The notes under the pieces: model-generated
What the model saw: only the letters and a program-made list of their open reading frames with translations
Told to the model about the DNA's origin: nothing
Database searches by the model: none
In this document: in pieces, positions 15,354-23,217 of the stretch
Layout: every line of letters begins with the position of its first letter
How positions within the stretch are numbered: the first letter of the stretch is position 1
Assembly: GCA_938033875.1 (NCBI GenBank)
Contig: CALHKG010000013.1
Span: 62,001 to 126,000 of the forward strand
Direction: 5' to 3'
DNA from: an uncultured Candidatus Saccharibacteria bacterium
GTDB lineage: Bacteria; Patescibacteriota; Saccharimonadia; Saccharimonadales; Saccharimonadaceae
Length of the DNA stretch: 64,000 bases
Translations under genes and position numbers: made by a program

Positions 15354-17496
15354 CGATATTCGTAAAGGCAATTCGATCATCCGCGGCAGCAACTTTTACT
15401 GTATCTCCGTCGTGAATTCGCCCGTCGATCAATTCGAGCGCCAAAGGATCAAGCACGCGTTTTTGAATCAAACGCTTAAGTGGCCGAGCGCCGAAACTCG
15501 GGTCGTAGCCGTCTCGCGCCAACATATCGCGAACGCTACTATCAAAATCCAACGTTATATCGCGACTATCTTTAACTTGGCGAACAACTTTTTCTAATTG
15601 CACATCAACAATTGCACGCATCGACTCGGGATGGATTCGGTCAAAAATCACAATGTCATCAATTCGGTTTAAGAATTCTGGGCGGAAATGACCACGAAGT
15701 GTCTCTAAAATTTGATTGTCGAGAGAGCTAATGTCATCACCTGTGTAGTCCATAATCATTTGCGATCCGACGTTGCTGGTCATGATTATAATAGTATTGC
15801 TAAAGTCAATCGTTCGTCCTTGTCCGTCCGTCAATCGACCGTCGTCCAAAACTTGTAATAGTACGTTAAATACGTCGGGGTGTGCTTTTTCGATTTCGTC
15901 AAACAAAACCACGCTATACGGACGTCGTCTAACGGCTTCCGTCAATTGACCGCCTTGATCGTAGCCGACATATCCTGGAGGCGAACCGATCAATCTGGCT
16001 ACGGCGTGGCGTTCCATATATTCGCTCATGTCAATTCGAATCATGGCGTGCTCGTCGTCGAATAATTCACGGCATAAACTGCGCGCGACTTCTGTTTTTC
16101 CTACGCCAGTAGGGCCGAGGAATAGGAATGAGCCAATCGGTCGATTAACGTCGCCGAGTCCAGCGCGTGACCTACGAATGGCGCTTGCTACGGCTGCCAC
16201 GGCGCGATCTTGTCCGATGACTTGGCGGCTGATCGATTCTTCCAATTTGGTCAATTTGCTGGATTCGCTTTCCATCAATCGTTCCACTGGAATTCCGGTC
16301 CAGCGCGCTACCACGCCAGCAATATCGTCAGGCGTAACTTCTTCGCGGAGTAATCGGTCGTGGGTTGGAATTGCCGCTAGCTCCTCGCGGGCGCTTGCTA
16401 ATTTTTTCTCCAGCTCCGGTAAATCGCCATATTTAATGCGGCTGGCGGTGGCTAAGTCTGCGTCGCGTTCAGCAATTTCTAATTGTGAGCGCAGATTATC
16501 CATTTTTTCGGTAGTCGTGTTGACGGTTTGCAAAATGTCTTTTTCGTGCTGCCATTTTTTATCAATCACTTCGGCTTTTGTGCGAATTTTGGCAATTTGC
16601 TCCTTGATTTCATCTTTGCGAATATTGGCATGGTCGGATTTGTCCTTTTTCAACGCCGCTTCTTCAATCTCTAATTGCAAACGTCTATTATTCAATCGAT
16701 CCAGTGCAATTGGCACGCTTTCTAATTGCATTTTGAGCGAGCTGGTCGCTTCGTCAAGCAAGTCGACTGCTTTGTCTGGCAAGAATCGGTCGGGCAAATA
16801 TCTGGTGGATAATCTGGCGGCTGCCACGATTGCATCATCAGCGATTTTTACTCCGTGATGAATTTCGTATTTTTCCTTCAATCCGCGCAAGATGGCGATG
16901 GTGTCGTCAAAGCTTGGTTCGCCAACGTAAACTGGTTGGAATCTTCGTTCTAGAGCGGCATCTTTTTCGACATATTGGCGATATTCAGCGAGCGTCGTCG
17001 CGCCAATCATGTGTAATTTTCCGCGAGCCAGTGCTGGCTTTAACATATTGCCCGCGTCCATACTGCCTTCGCTTTTTCCAGCGCCAACCATGGTGTGAAT
17101 CTCATCGACAAAAAGAATAATCTCGCCGGCTGCGTCTTCTACTTCTTTCAGAACGGCTTTTAGTCGATCTTCAAATTGTCCGCGGAAACTAGCGCCCGCC
17201 AAAAGACTGGAAATTTCTAGGGAAATTAGTCGCTTATCCTTCAGTGAAGCGGGAACGTTGCCTTTGACAATTCGTTGCGCCAACGCCTCAACAATTGCGG
17301 TTTTACCAACTCCCGGCTCACCGATGAGGACGGGATTATTTTTAGTGCGGCGACTTAGGATTTGCATAGTGCGTCGAATTTCTTCATCTCGACCAATCAC
17401 TGGATCGAGTTTACCTTCTCGCGCTAACGCTGTTATATCTGTACCGAATTTTTCGAGTGGTTTAGTTGTTTCTTCTTGATTCATGTTTGGTGGCAT
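15349..17496 (-). CDS. clpB: ClpB disaggregase lacking the N-terminal domain
   Basis: An AAA+ disaggregase of 715 residues that works with DnaK-DnaJ-GrpE to rescue aggregated proteins. The first AAA module has GEPGVGKT, the second GPTGVGKT. Between them lies a long coiled-coil middle domain (about 270-385), the mark of ClpB rather than ClpA or ClpC. The roughly 150-residue Clp N-domain is absent: the protein begins almost directly with LEKFGTDITALAREGKLDPV. The start ATG 17496 is decided by AAAGGAGG (17502-17509), 5 nt upstream. A perfect CIRCE element lies about 90 nt upstream, so HrcA probably represses it. Confidence 0.95.
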   Translation of the reverse strand: MPPNMNQEETTKPLEKFGTDITALAREGKLDPVIGRDEEIRRTMQILSRRTKNNPVLIGEPGVGKTAIVEALAQRIVKGNVPASLKDKRLISLEISSLLAGASFRGQFEDRLKAVLKEVEDAAGEIILFVDEIHTMVGAGKSEGSMDAGNMLKPALARGKLHMIGATTLAEYRQYVEKDAALERRFQPVYVGEPSFDDTIAILRGLKEKYEIHHGVKIADDAIVAAARLSTRYLPDRFLPDKAVDLLDEATSSLKMQLESVPIALDRLNNRRLQLEIEEAALKKDKSDHANIRKDEIKEQIAKIRTKAEVIDKKWQHEKDILQTVNTTTEKMDNLRSQLEIAERDADLATASRIKYGDLPELEKKLASAREELAAIPTHDRLLREEVTPDDIAGVVARWTGIPVERLMESESSKLTKLEESISRQVIGQDRAVAAVASAIRRSRAGLGDVNRPIGSFLFLGPTGVGKTEVARSLCRELFDDEHAMIRIDMSEYMERHAVARLIGSPPGYVGYDQGGQLTEAVRRRPYSVVLFDEIEKAHPDVFNVLLQVLDDGRLTDGQGRTIDFSNTIIIMTSNVGSQMIMDYTGDDISSLDNQILETLRGHFRPEFLNRIDDIVIFDRIHPESMRAIVDVQLEKVVRQVKDSRDITLDFDSSVRDMLARDGYDPSFGARPLKRLIQKRVLDPLALELIDGRIHDGDTVKVAAADDRIAFTNIV

Positions 17497-17583
17497 AAAA
17501 TCCTCCTTTTGATTTTTAGTCCTAATTTGTTGCGCCACGGCAAAAGACAGAATGGTGAAATTTGATATAGTCATAATAACAAA

Positions 17584-17610
17584 TTAGCACTCTCAGTGCA
17601 AGAGTGCTAA
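17584..17610. promoter_or_regulatory. CIRCE operator (HrcA box), perfect
   Basis: TTAGCACTC, nine nt, GAGTGCTAA: exactly the CIRCE consensus. It sits between clpB (minus strand) and galE (plus strand), 24 nt upstream of the galE -10. HrcA, encoded at 61182 in this window, is the expected repressor. clpB is the likely target; an effect on galE is possible. Confidence 0.93.
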
Positions 17611-17633
17611 TAAAATAAATAGGCTTTTTGTAG

Positions 17634-17639
17634 TATAAT
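17634..17639 (+). promoter_or_regulatory. -10 element of galE, leaderless type
   Basis: TATAAT, 6 nt before ATG 17646, with no Shine-Dalgarno sequence. Confidence 0.65.
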
Positions 17640-17645
17640 AAGCGT

Positions 17646-18659
17646 ATGAATATTCTTGTCACTGGTGGCGCTGGATATATCGGCAGTCACACAATCATCG
17701 AACTATTGTCATCAAATCATAGCGTAGCGGTGGTCGATAACTTATCAAATTCATCCGTCGAGAGTCTGAGGCGAGTTGAAGAAATCACTGGTCAATCAAT
17801 ACCGTTTCACGAATTTGATTTGTGTGATCATCAGCGACTATCAGAATTGTTTAAATCTGAGAAAATTGATGCTGTAATTCATTTTGCTGGGTTGAAGGCG
17901 GTTGGCGAGTCGGTTGAAAAGGCGCTTCTTTATTATAAAAATAATCTCGAAAGCACGTTGGTTTTGCTTGATGTGATGCAAGAATTTGACGTGAAGAAAT
18001 TGGTGTTTTCTAGCTCGGCAACAGTTTACGGCGACCCAGCTCGATTGCCAATTACCGAAGATATGCCGTTGTCTGCCACGAATCCATATGGCCAAACAAA
18101 GTTGATGATTGAGCAAATGCTTCGCGATATTTCTGCGACAAATCAAGATTGGCAATTTACATCTCTCCGCTATTTCAATCCAGTTGGCGCGCATCCGAGC
18201 GGCCGCATCGGGGAAGATCCTTCAGGAATCCCGAACAATCTTCTGCCGTTTGTGTCGCAAGTTGCTGTTGGTAAGCGAGGGCATTTGAGCGTTTTTGGTG
18301 ACGATTATGACACTCCAGATGGAACTGGCGTGCGCGATTATATTCATGTGGTTGATTTGGCGAAGGCTCACGTGGCAGCTCTGGAGAATTTGGGTCGCCC
18401 GAACGAATATAAAGTCTATAATATCGGCACTGGTCGTGGTACTTCGGTTTTGGAATTAGTGAAGGCGTTTGAGAAAGCGTCTGGTCGCGATGTTCCATAT
18501 CAAGTTACGCCACGTCGAGCAGGTGACATCGCAGCGTGCTATGCAGATCCAGGCTTGGCGGAGAGAGAACTAGGTTGGCGAGCAGAATTGACAATTGAAG
18601 ATGCTTGCCGTGACGCTTGGAATTGGCAGAGCAATAATCCAAATGGCTACAATGGCTAA
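17646..18659 (+). CDS. galE: UDP-glucose 4-epimerase
   Basis: A 337-residue short-chain dehydrogenase-type enzyme that interconverts UDP-glucose and UDP-galactose for surface glycans. The NAD-binding motif TGGAGYIGSH is at the extreme N-terminus. The catalytic serine is in SSSATVYG and the YxxxK pair in NPYGQTK. The length is normal. The stop overlaps the convergent sulfatase gene by 4 nt. Regulation by the neighbouring CIRCE site is possible but unproven. Confidence 0.94.
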   Translation: MNILVTGGAGYIGSHTIIELLSSNHSVAVVDNLSNSSVESLRRVEEITGQSIPFHEFDLCDHQRLSELFKSEKIDAVIHFAGLKAVGESVEKALLYYKNNLESTLVLLDVMQEFDVKKLVFSSSATVYGDPARLPITEDMPLSATNPYGQTKLMIEQMLRDISATNQDWQFTSLRYFNPVGAHPSGRIGEDPSGIPNNLLPFVSQVAVGKRGHLSVFGDDYDTPDGTGVRDYIHVVDLAKAHVAALENLGRPNEYKVYNIGTGRGTSVLELVKAFEKASGRDVPYQVTPRRAGDIAACYADPGLAERELGWRAELTIEDACRDAWNWQSNNPNGYNG

Positions 18660-20221
18660 TTGCCAGATTTGGTGAAAATCTTATTTTCGTAATAAGCGGA
18701 ACGTTTGGAAAGTTCTGAATTTAAGTTTTCAATTCCGCCGTATTGTTCGACCAAGGTTTTCTTTCCAGAAAATAAGTTTGTGCCCAAACCTAATCGGTCG
18801 CCGTCAATTTTAACTCCCAGCGCCGCCAAAGTTGACGGATACATATCGAATGTCGTGAATTGACGATTCCTTGAGTGACTAGTTGAAATGGCTGAATTTA
18901 TAAACGTGTTGTAAATGGTTCGCTGATAATTAGTTCCGCCAATTTTTTCGTCGTAGTATGAAGTTTGCATTCCTAAATGGTCGCCAGAAATAATAATTGT
19001 GGTGTTTTCGTAAAATGGCTGAGATTTAACCCAATTGACGAATGCGGCGACTTGTTTTGAGGAACAAGCGTGAACATTATCGTATTGATTGCTGAAGGTT
19101 TTAGCGCAGGTTTCATCCAAATAGCCATCGGTAAAATGCGTATCGGCGGTCAATAATTGTAAGTTAAACGGCTTGTCTGACGCCGCCAAGCGCGAGGCTT
19201 CTTCGCGGGCAAATTGGAATAATTTTTTATCTTCATAACCCCACCAAACTTTGTAATCTTCGGATATTTTTCCGTGTTTTTTGGCGTAATTGTAATCTTC
19301 GATATTGAAATTGCCATGCTGAGTTAATAATTTATCGCGTCCGCCAAAACTTGCTTCAGAGCCCATAATAAATGTTTGATTATAGCCTTGTTTTTCTAAA
19401 ATCTCACCAAGACTGTAAGCGCCTGGCAAGAATTTTTTAAACTCGCCCAGGGCGTTATGATCGCGTCCGCCAACCAAGTTTTCTTTCAGTGGGACGCCAG
19501 CGGATTGCGCAGCCATTCCTGCCACAGTCCAGCCGGTGTTTGTTGCAGGCAAGGCACCGCCGACACCGGATGCTTTGTTTGAGAATGAGGTATTTTTTAA
19601 CGCCAATTCTTCCAGCTCTGGAATGATGGAGGTTTCGGAGCTGCCGCCATTAGCCTTTGACGCTAAAGTGTTTTCCATTGACTCTAAATAGATGTATATT
19701 AAGTTGCGCTTTCTCTCTGGGAAAGTCAATTTGGCGGTTTTTGGGTTGACGTAATTTTCTTCGTATAATTTGGTCGATTGGGTCAGGGCGTAAATATAGT
19801 TAGGGATGCCAAAACTTTGAATTAGAAGGACGGTCGCAATTAAAAACATACTTAGCGAGTAAATTACTTGATTTCGTAATCGTAAAAACGGCAAGGTGAG
19901 TTTTCGTGATGATTTGATTTTTTTCAAGCAAAAGGCGATTATGCGATTGATAAAAGAGATCGATTTGTCGAACATTGGGATTAATAAAGCGCCGAATAAT
20001 AGGAAAACCAGCGGAAGATTTTGCAGGACGGCCGACCATAAATTGTCAGATTTGCCACCAGCTAATCCGTTGACGAAATAAAAAATTATCTCGTCGATTT
20101 GTGAATCTTTAAAGACTATATATTTATATCGCGCCGCAATTAAGCAAAATGCCGCCAAAAAAAGCAAAATGATTGATATTGATTTAATCCAGAAACGTTT
20201 GGTAAATTTAATTTTTCTCAC
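18656..20221 (-). CDS. LtaS/MdoB-type membrane sulfatase, probable phosphoglycerol or phosphoethanolamine transferase
   Basis: A membrane enzyme of about 521 residues: three or four helices in the first 150 residues, then an extracellular alkaline-phosphatase-like domain. IYIYLESMEN marks the first metal site, a nucleophile threonine is likely in NTGWTVAGMAA, and ISGDHLGM provides later metal ligands. Such proteins polymerise or decorate teichoic-acid-like or glycan polymers. Two starts are close: ATG 20224 and GTG 20221. TATAAT ends exactly 6 nt before the GTG and only 3 nt before the ATG, so the GTG fits the leaderless spacing of this genome better. Confidence 0.88.
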   Translation of the reverse strand: MRKIKFTKRFWIKSISIILLFLAAFCLIAARYKYIVFKDSQIDEIIFYFVNGLAGGKSDNLWSAVLQNLPLVFLLFGALLIPMFDKSISFINRIIAFCLKKIKSSRKLTLPFLRLRNQVIYSLSMFLIATVLLIQSFGIPNYIYALTQSTKLYEENYVNPKTAKLTFPERKRNLIYIYLESMENTLASKANGGSSETSIIPELEELALKNTSFSNKASGVGGALPATNTGWTVAGMAAQSAGVPLKENLVGGRDHNALGEFKKFLPGAYSLGEILEKQGYNQTFIMGSEASFGGRDKLLTQHGNFNIEDYNYAKKHGKISEDYKVWWGYEDKKLFQFAREEASRLAASDKPFNLQLLTADTHFTDGYLDETCAKTFSNQYDNVHACSSKQVAAFVNWVKSQPFYENTTIIISGDHLGMQTSYYDEKIGGTNYQRTIYNTFINSAISTSHSRNRQFTTFDMYPSTLAALGVKIDGDRLGLGTNLFSGKKTLVEQYGGIENLNSELSKRSAYYENKIFTKSGN

Positions 20222-20227
20222 CATTCT

Positions 20228-20233
20228 ATTATA
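20228..20233 (-). promoter_or_regulatory. -10 element of the sulfatase gene, leaderless type
   Basis: TATAAT on the minus strand, 6 nt before GTG 20221. Its position favours the GTG over the ATG one codon upstream. Confidence 0.6.
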
Positions 20234-20261
20234 TCACTTACGTTTTTTGAGGATGAAGGGG

Positions 20262-20267
20262 TATAAT
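20262..20267 (+). promoter_or_regulatory. -10 element of the amino-acid importer operon, leaderless type
   Basis: TATAAT, 6 nt before ATG 20274. It decides the start of the binding-protein gene, whose frame is open further upstream. Confidence 0.65.
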
Positions 20268-20273
20268 AAAAGC

Positions 20274-21065
20274 ATGAGCAAGAACAAGACGCGCACATTC
20301 GGAATTAGTTGGTGGATTGGGCTGGTTTTATTTGCGGGGATGATTTGTTTGATGTTGGGTGATATTTTACATCGAGATGGCGTAATTGGCTCAAAAACTG
20401 ATGTTCTGGTAATGGGCACGAATGCTGGATTTAAGCCGTTTGAATATATTGATAACAATCAAGTGGTTGGCTTTGACGTTGATCTGGCGAAGGAAATTGC
20501 TAAAAGCTTGGGTAAAGATTTGAAGGTCGAAGATATGTCGTTTGATGGGCTACTTCCGGCGCTGGATAGTGGACAGATTGATATGGTGGCGGCTGGAATG
20601 ACAGTGACTCCTGAGCGAGAAAAAAATGCGTTGTTTTCAGATCCGTATTATTCGGCGTCACAGAGAATAATTGTTAAAAAGGGCAGTCCGATTCGCAATA
20701 AATATCAATTGCCAGGGCGAAAAATTGGCGTACAGCTGGGTACGACTGGCGATACTTTGGCGTCTAAAATTGCTGGAGCATCAGTCACACAATTCCAAAC
20801 CGCGCCGAGTGTTTTGCAGGAATTAAGTTCGGGAAAAATTGAAGCGGTCATTCTGGACGACGCTCCCGCAAAGCAATATTCAGCTGGATTTTCTGACTTA
20901 GAAATCTTACCGGGCGCGCTCAGCGATGAAAGTTATGCGATTGCTATTAAAAAAGATAATAAAGACCTCTTAGAAAAGGTTAATAAAGAAATTGCCAAGA
21001 TGAAAAAAGATGGTCGCTATGAAAAGCTGATCCGTAAATATTTTGGTGAGGAGGCTAAGTCGTGA
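20274..21065 (+). CDS. Amino-acid ABC transporter, substrate-binding protein
   Basis: A 263-residue family 3 solute-binding protein of a polar amino-acid importer. One N-terminal helix (about 12-30) anchors it; there is no clear lipobox. The domain begins at VMGTNAGFKPFEY and includes GFDVDLAKEIAK and MTVTPEREKN, typical of glutamine, arginine or cystine binders. It overlaps the permease gene by 4 nt. Amino-acid uptake fits a bacterium without biosynthetic pathways. The ligand cannot be decided from sequence; arginine would be notable because of the arc operon 7 kb downstream. Confidence 0.92.
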   Translation: MSKNKTRTFGISWWIGLVLFAGMICLMLGDILHRDGVIGSKTDVLVMGTNAGFKPFEYIDNNQVVGFDVDLAKEIAKSLGKDLKVEDMSFDGLLPALDSGQIDMVAAGMTVTPEREKNALFSDPYYSASQRIIVKKGSPIRNKYQLPGRKIGVQLGTTGDTLASKIAGASVTQFQTAPSVLQELSSGKIEAVILDDAPAKQYSAGFSDLEILPGALSDESYAIAIKKDNKDLLEKVNKEIAKMKKDGRYEKLIRKYFGEEAKS

Positions 21066-21772
21066 ATTTTTGGGAAGTGATTTTTGGCGGCGGTCGATGG
21101 CTATTTTTATGGCATGGATTAGAAGTGACGCTGGTTTTGACTGTGTTGTCGCTTATTTTAGGGTCGGCGATTGGTGTACTTGTCGCCCTGATGCGCACGT
21201 CGAATTTACGACCATTTGGCAGGATGAAAACGAGCAGACTCGCGAATTTTAATCCACTAGCCAGCCTGGGAAAAATCTACGTTGATATTATTCGTGGTAC
21301 GCCACTTTTGGTCCAGCTATTGATTATGTATTACGTCGTTTTTGGGTCGTATCAATTTATGCCGAAGATTTTTGTGGCGGCGGTGGCGTTCGGGATAAAT
21401 AGCGGTGCGTACATCGCCGAGATTATTCGTGGCGGAATTCAGAGTATTGACAAGGGTCAAATGGAAGCGGCTAGGTCTTTGGGTCTGAGTAATTGGCAGG
21501 CAATGCGGCTAGTCATTTTGCCGCAAGCAATGAGAAATTCGTTGCCGGCGTTGATTAGTGAATTTATCGCGCTATTAAAGGAAACTTCGGTTGTTGGTTG
21601 GATTGGTCTGAATGATATTATGCGAGGCGCGGACAATATTCGTTTTCAGACAGCGACAGCTTTTCAATCGCTATTTGCTGCTGCGGCGATGTACTTAATT
21701 TTGACGGCGATTTTTACGCAAGTAATGGCGCGAGTAGAAAGGAAATTAAAGCATGACGATGATCAGCGTTAA
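21062..21772 (+). CDS. Amino-acid ABC transporter, permease
   Basis: A 236-residue HisM/GlnP-type permease with about five helices. The EAA loop that contacts the ATPase is visible as EAARSLGLSNWQAMRLVILPQ near residue 138 onward. The GTG start at 21062 overlaps the end of the binding-protein gene, and its own end overlaps the ATPase gene by 20 nt, so the three genes are translated together. Confidence 0.93.
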   Translation: MNFWEVIFGGGRWLFLWHGLEVTLVLTVLSLILGSAIGVLVALMRTSNLRPFGRMKTSRLANFNPLASLGKIYVDIIRGTPLLVQLLIMYYVVFGSYQFMPKIFVAAVAFGINSGAYIAEIIRGGIQSIDKGQMEAARSLGLSNWQAMRLVILPQAMRNSLPALISEFIALLKETSVVGWIGLNDIMRGADNIRFQTATAFQSLFAAAAMYLILTAIFTQVMARVERKLKHDDDQR

Positions 21773-22475
21773 AAATTTGAAAAAAACGTTCGGCGCAAAT
21801 CGAGTTCTTCGCGATATTGACGTAGAAATTGAAGAGGGCGAGATTGTCGTGGTGGTTGGCTCGTCTGGTTCTGGCAAGTCGACATTCTTGCGTTGTCTGA
21901 ACTTGCTGGAGGAGCCGACTTCGGGCGAAATTGTCGTCGATGGAGTGAAGATTACTGATCCACACGTGAACTTGAACGCGTTGCGTCAGAATATTGGCAT
22001 GGTTTTTCAGCAATTTAATCTGTTTCCGAATTTGAGCGTGATTGAAAATATTAAATTAGCTCCGAAAAAACTGCGTAAATTTTCAGATCAAAAAGCGACA
22101 AAATTGGCGCGAAGTTTATTGGACGATGTTGGATTGTTGGATAAAGCGGATGCTTCGCCGAATAGTTTGTCTGGCGGTCAAAAACAGCGAGTGGCAATTG
22201 CGCGGGCGCTGGCGATGGAGCCGAAAATTATGCTTTTTGACGAGCCGACTTCAGCGCTAGACCCAGAGATGATTGGTGAAGTTTTGGACGTGATTAGGAA
22301 AGTTGCCAAAAAGGGAATGACGATGGTAATCGTGACGCACGAGATGAAATTTGCCCGCGAAGTTGGGACTAGGATGATTTTCTTAGACAAGGGCGAAATT
22401 ATCGAAAATGGCACGCCAGCCCAGGTAATGGATCACCCGAAAACTGAACGTGCCAAAAAATTCTTCGCTAAATAG
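21753..22475 (+). CDS. Amino-acid ABC transporter, ATP-binding protein
   Basis: A 240-residue GlnQ-type ATPase. Walker A is GSSGSGKST, signature LSGGQKQR, Walker B MLFDEPTSALDPE, and the switch is VTHEMKFA. ATG 21753 is preceded by AAAGGA about 10 nt upstream; ATG 21759 (MISVKNLKK) is a possible alternative. It is the third gene of the importer operon. Confidence 0.94.
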   Translation: MTMISVKNLKKTFGANRVLRDIDVEIEEGEIVVVVGSSGSGKSTFLRCLNLLEEPTSGEIVVDGVKITDPHVNLNALRQNIGMVFQQFNLFPNLSVIENIKLAPKKLRKFSDQKATKLARSLLDDVGLLDKADASPNSLSGGQKQRVAIARALAMEPKIMLFDEPTSALDPEMIGEVLDVIRKVAKKGMTMVIVTHEMKFAREVGTRMIFLDKGEIIENGTPAQVMDHPKTERAKKFFAK

Positions 22476-22489
22476 TCTAAGCGGCCCAG

Positions 22490-22957
22490 CTATAATTCGC
22501 TTAGAACTGGAACTTCCGTCAATTTGTTAACCAGCTGGCCCAGATCAACCTCTGTCAGATAACTCGGTAAAATTCGCGTCGTTTTCGGATCAACAAAGCC
22601 GCACTTGGCCACTTCCTCGACGCCGTGCGATGTTTGCTCCAAGTCAATGTACTGGTAATCTTGCCAGTTGGTGATGAGGAAGAAAAATTCCAATTGCTCG
22701 TTCGAGCCATGCGCTGATTGTTCGCCCGATTCGGCGAATTGTTGTATAAATAATAACTTACCGATTTCTGGCTCAACACCCGTTTCTTCGATCATTTCTC
22801 GACGCAAGCCGTCCAGCAAGCTTTCGCCCATTTCCAAGCCGCCACCCGGCGTACACCAAAAATTACGCCCTTTGCCATTATTGGCGGTCAATTGTTGGCA
22901 GAAAATTTCGCCGTTTTCATTGATAATAATTCCGCGCACGTTTACTCTTCGTCGCAT
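22490..22957 (-). CDS. Nudix hydrolase
   Basis: A 155-residue Nudix pyrophosphohydrolase. The Nudix box runs from GGGLEMGES through REMIEETG near residues 37-59. It may clean up oxidised or odd nucleotides, or act on nucleotide sugars; the substrate is open. The frame extends to 22993, but the ATG at 22957 has AAAGGAGG four nt upstream and gives the usual start RRRVNVRGIIIN. It converges with the importer operon. Confidence 0.9.
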   Translation of the reverse strand: MRRRVNVRGIIINENGEIFCQQLTANNGKGRNFWCTPGGGLEMGESLLDGLRREMIEETGVEPEIGKLLFIQQFAESGEQSAHGSNEQLEFFFLITNWQDYQYIDLEQTSHGVEEVAKCGFVDPKTTRILPSYLTEVDLGQLVNKLTEVPVLSEL

Positions 22958-23022
22958 AAAACCTCCTTTGATTGCTAATAGCCAGAGGTTCAATTAGCCC
23001 GAACGTACGCCCAATAATTTCA

Positions 23023-23099
23023 TGGTCGGGGTGACTGGATTTGAACCAGCGACCTCACCGTCCCGAACGGTGCGCGCTACCGAGCTGCGCCACACCCCG
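23023..23099 (-). tRNA. tRNA-Pro (CGG anticodon)
   Basis: A 77-nt cloverleaf with acceptor CGGGGTG/CACCCCG, anticodon arm CACCG-TTCGGGA-CGGTG, and T-arm GCTGG-TTCAAAT-CCAGT. The 3' CCA is encoded. The anticodon CGG reads the proline codon CCG. Confidence 0.95.
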
Positions 23100-23167
23100 A
23101 CGCTAAAAACAGTATAAAACTAACAGATATTTTTGTCCAATTGTAATTATTAAAACGGAATCAACTA

Positions 23168-23203
23168 GTCCTAAAATGATATAATATAAGGCGGACTTAG
23201 GAC
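23168..23203 (+). promoter_or_regulatory. Promoter flanked by an inverted repeat, candidate operator of the ABC exporter
   Basis: TATAAT (23180-23185) is bracketed by GTCCTAA (23168-23174) and TTAGGAC (23197-23203), a perfect 7-bp inverted repeat with a 22-nt gap. The predicted transcription start is near 23192, between the two arms, so the repeat cannot form an RNA hairpin and is better read as a DNA-binding site for a repressor or activator of the exporter. Confidence 0.45.
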
Positions 23204-23217
23204 ATAAAGGGCTATAA

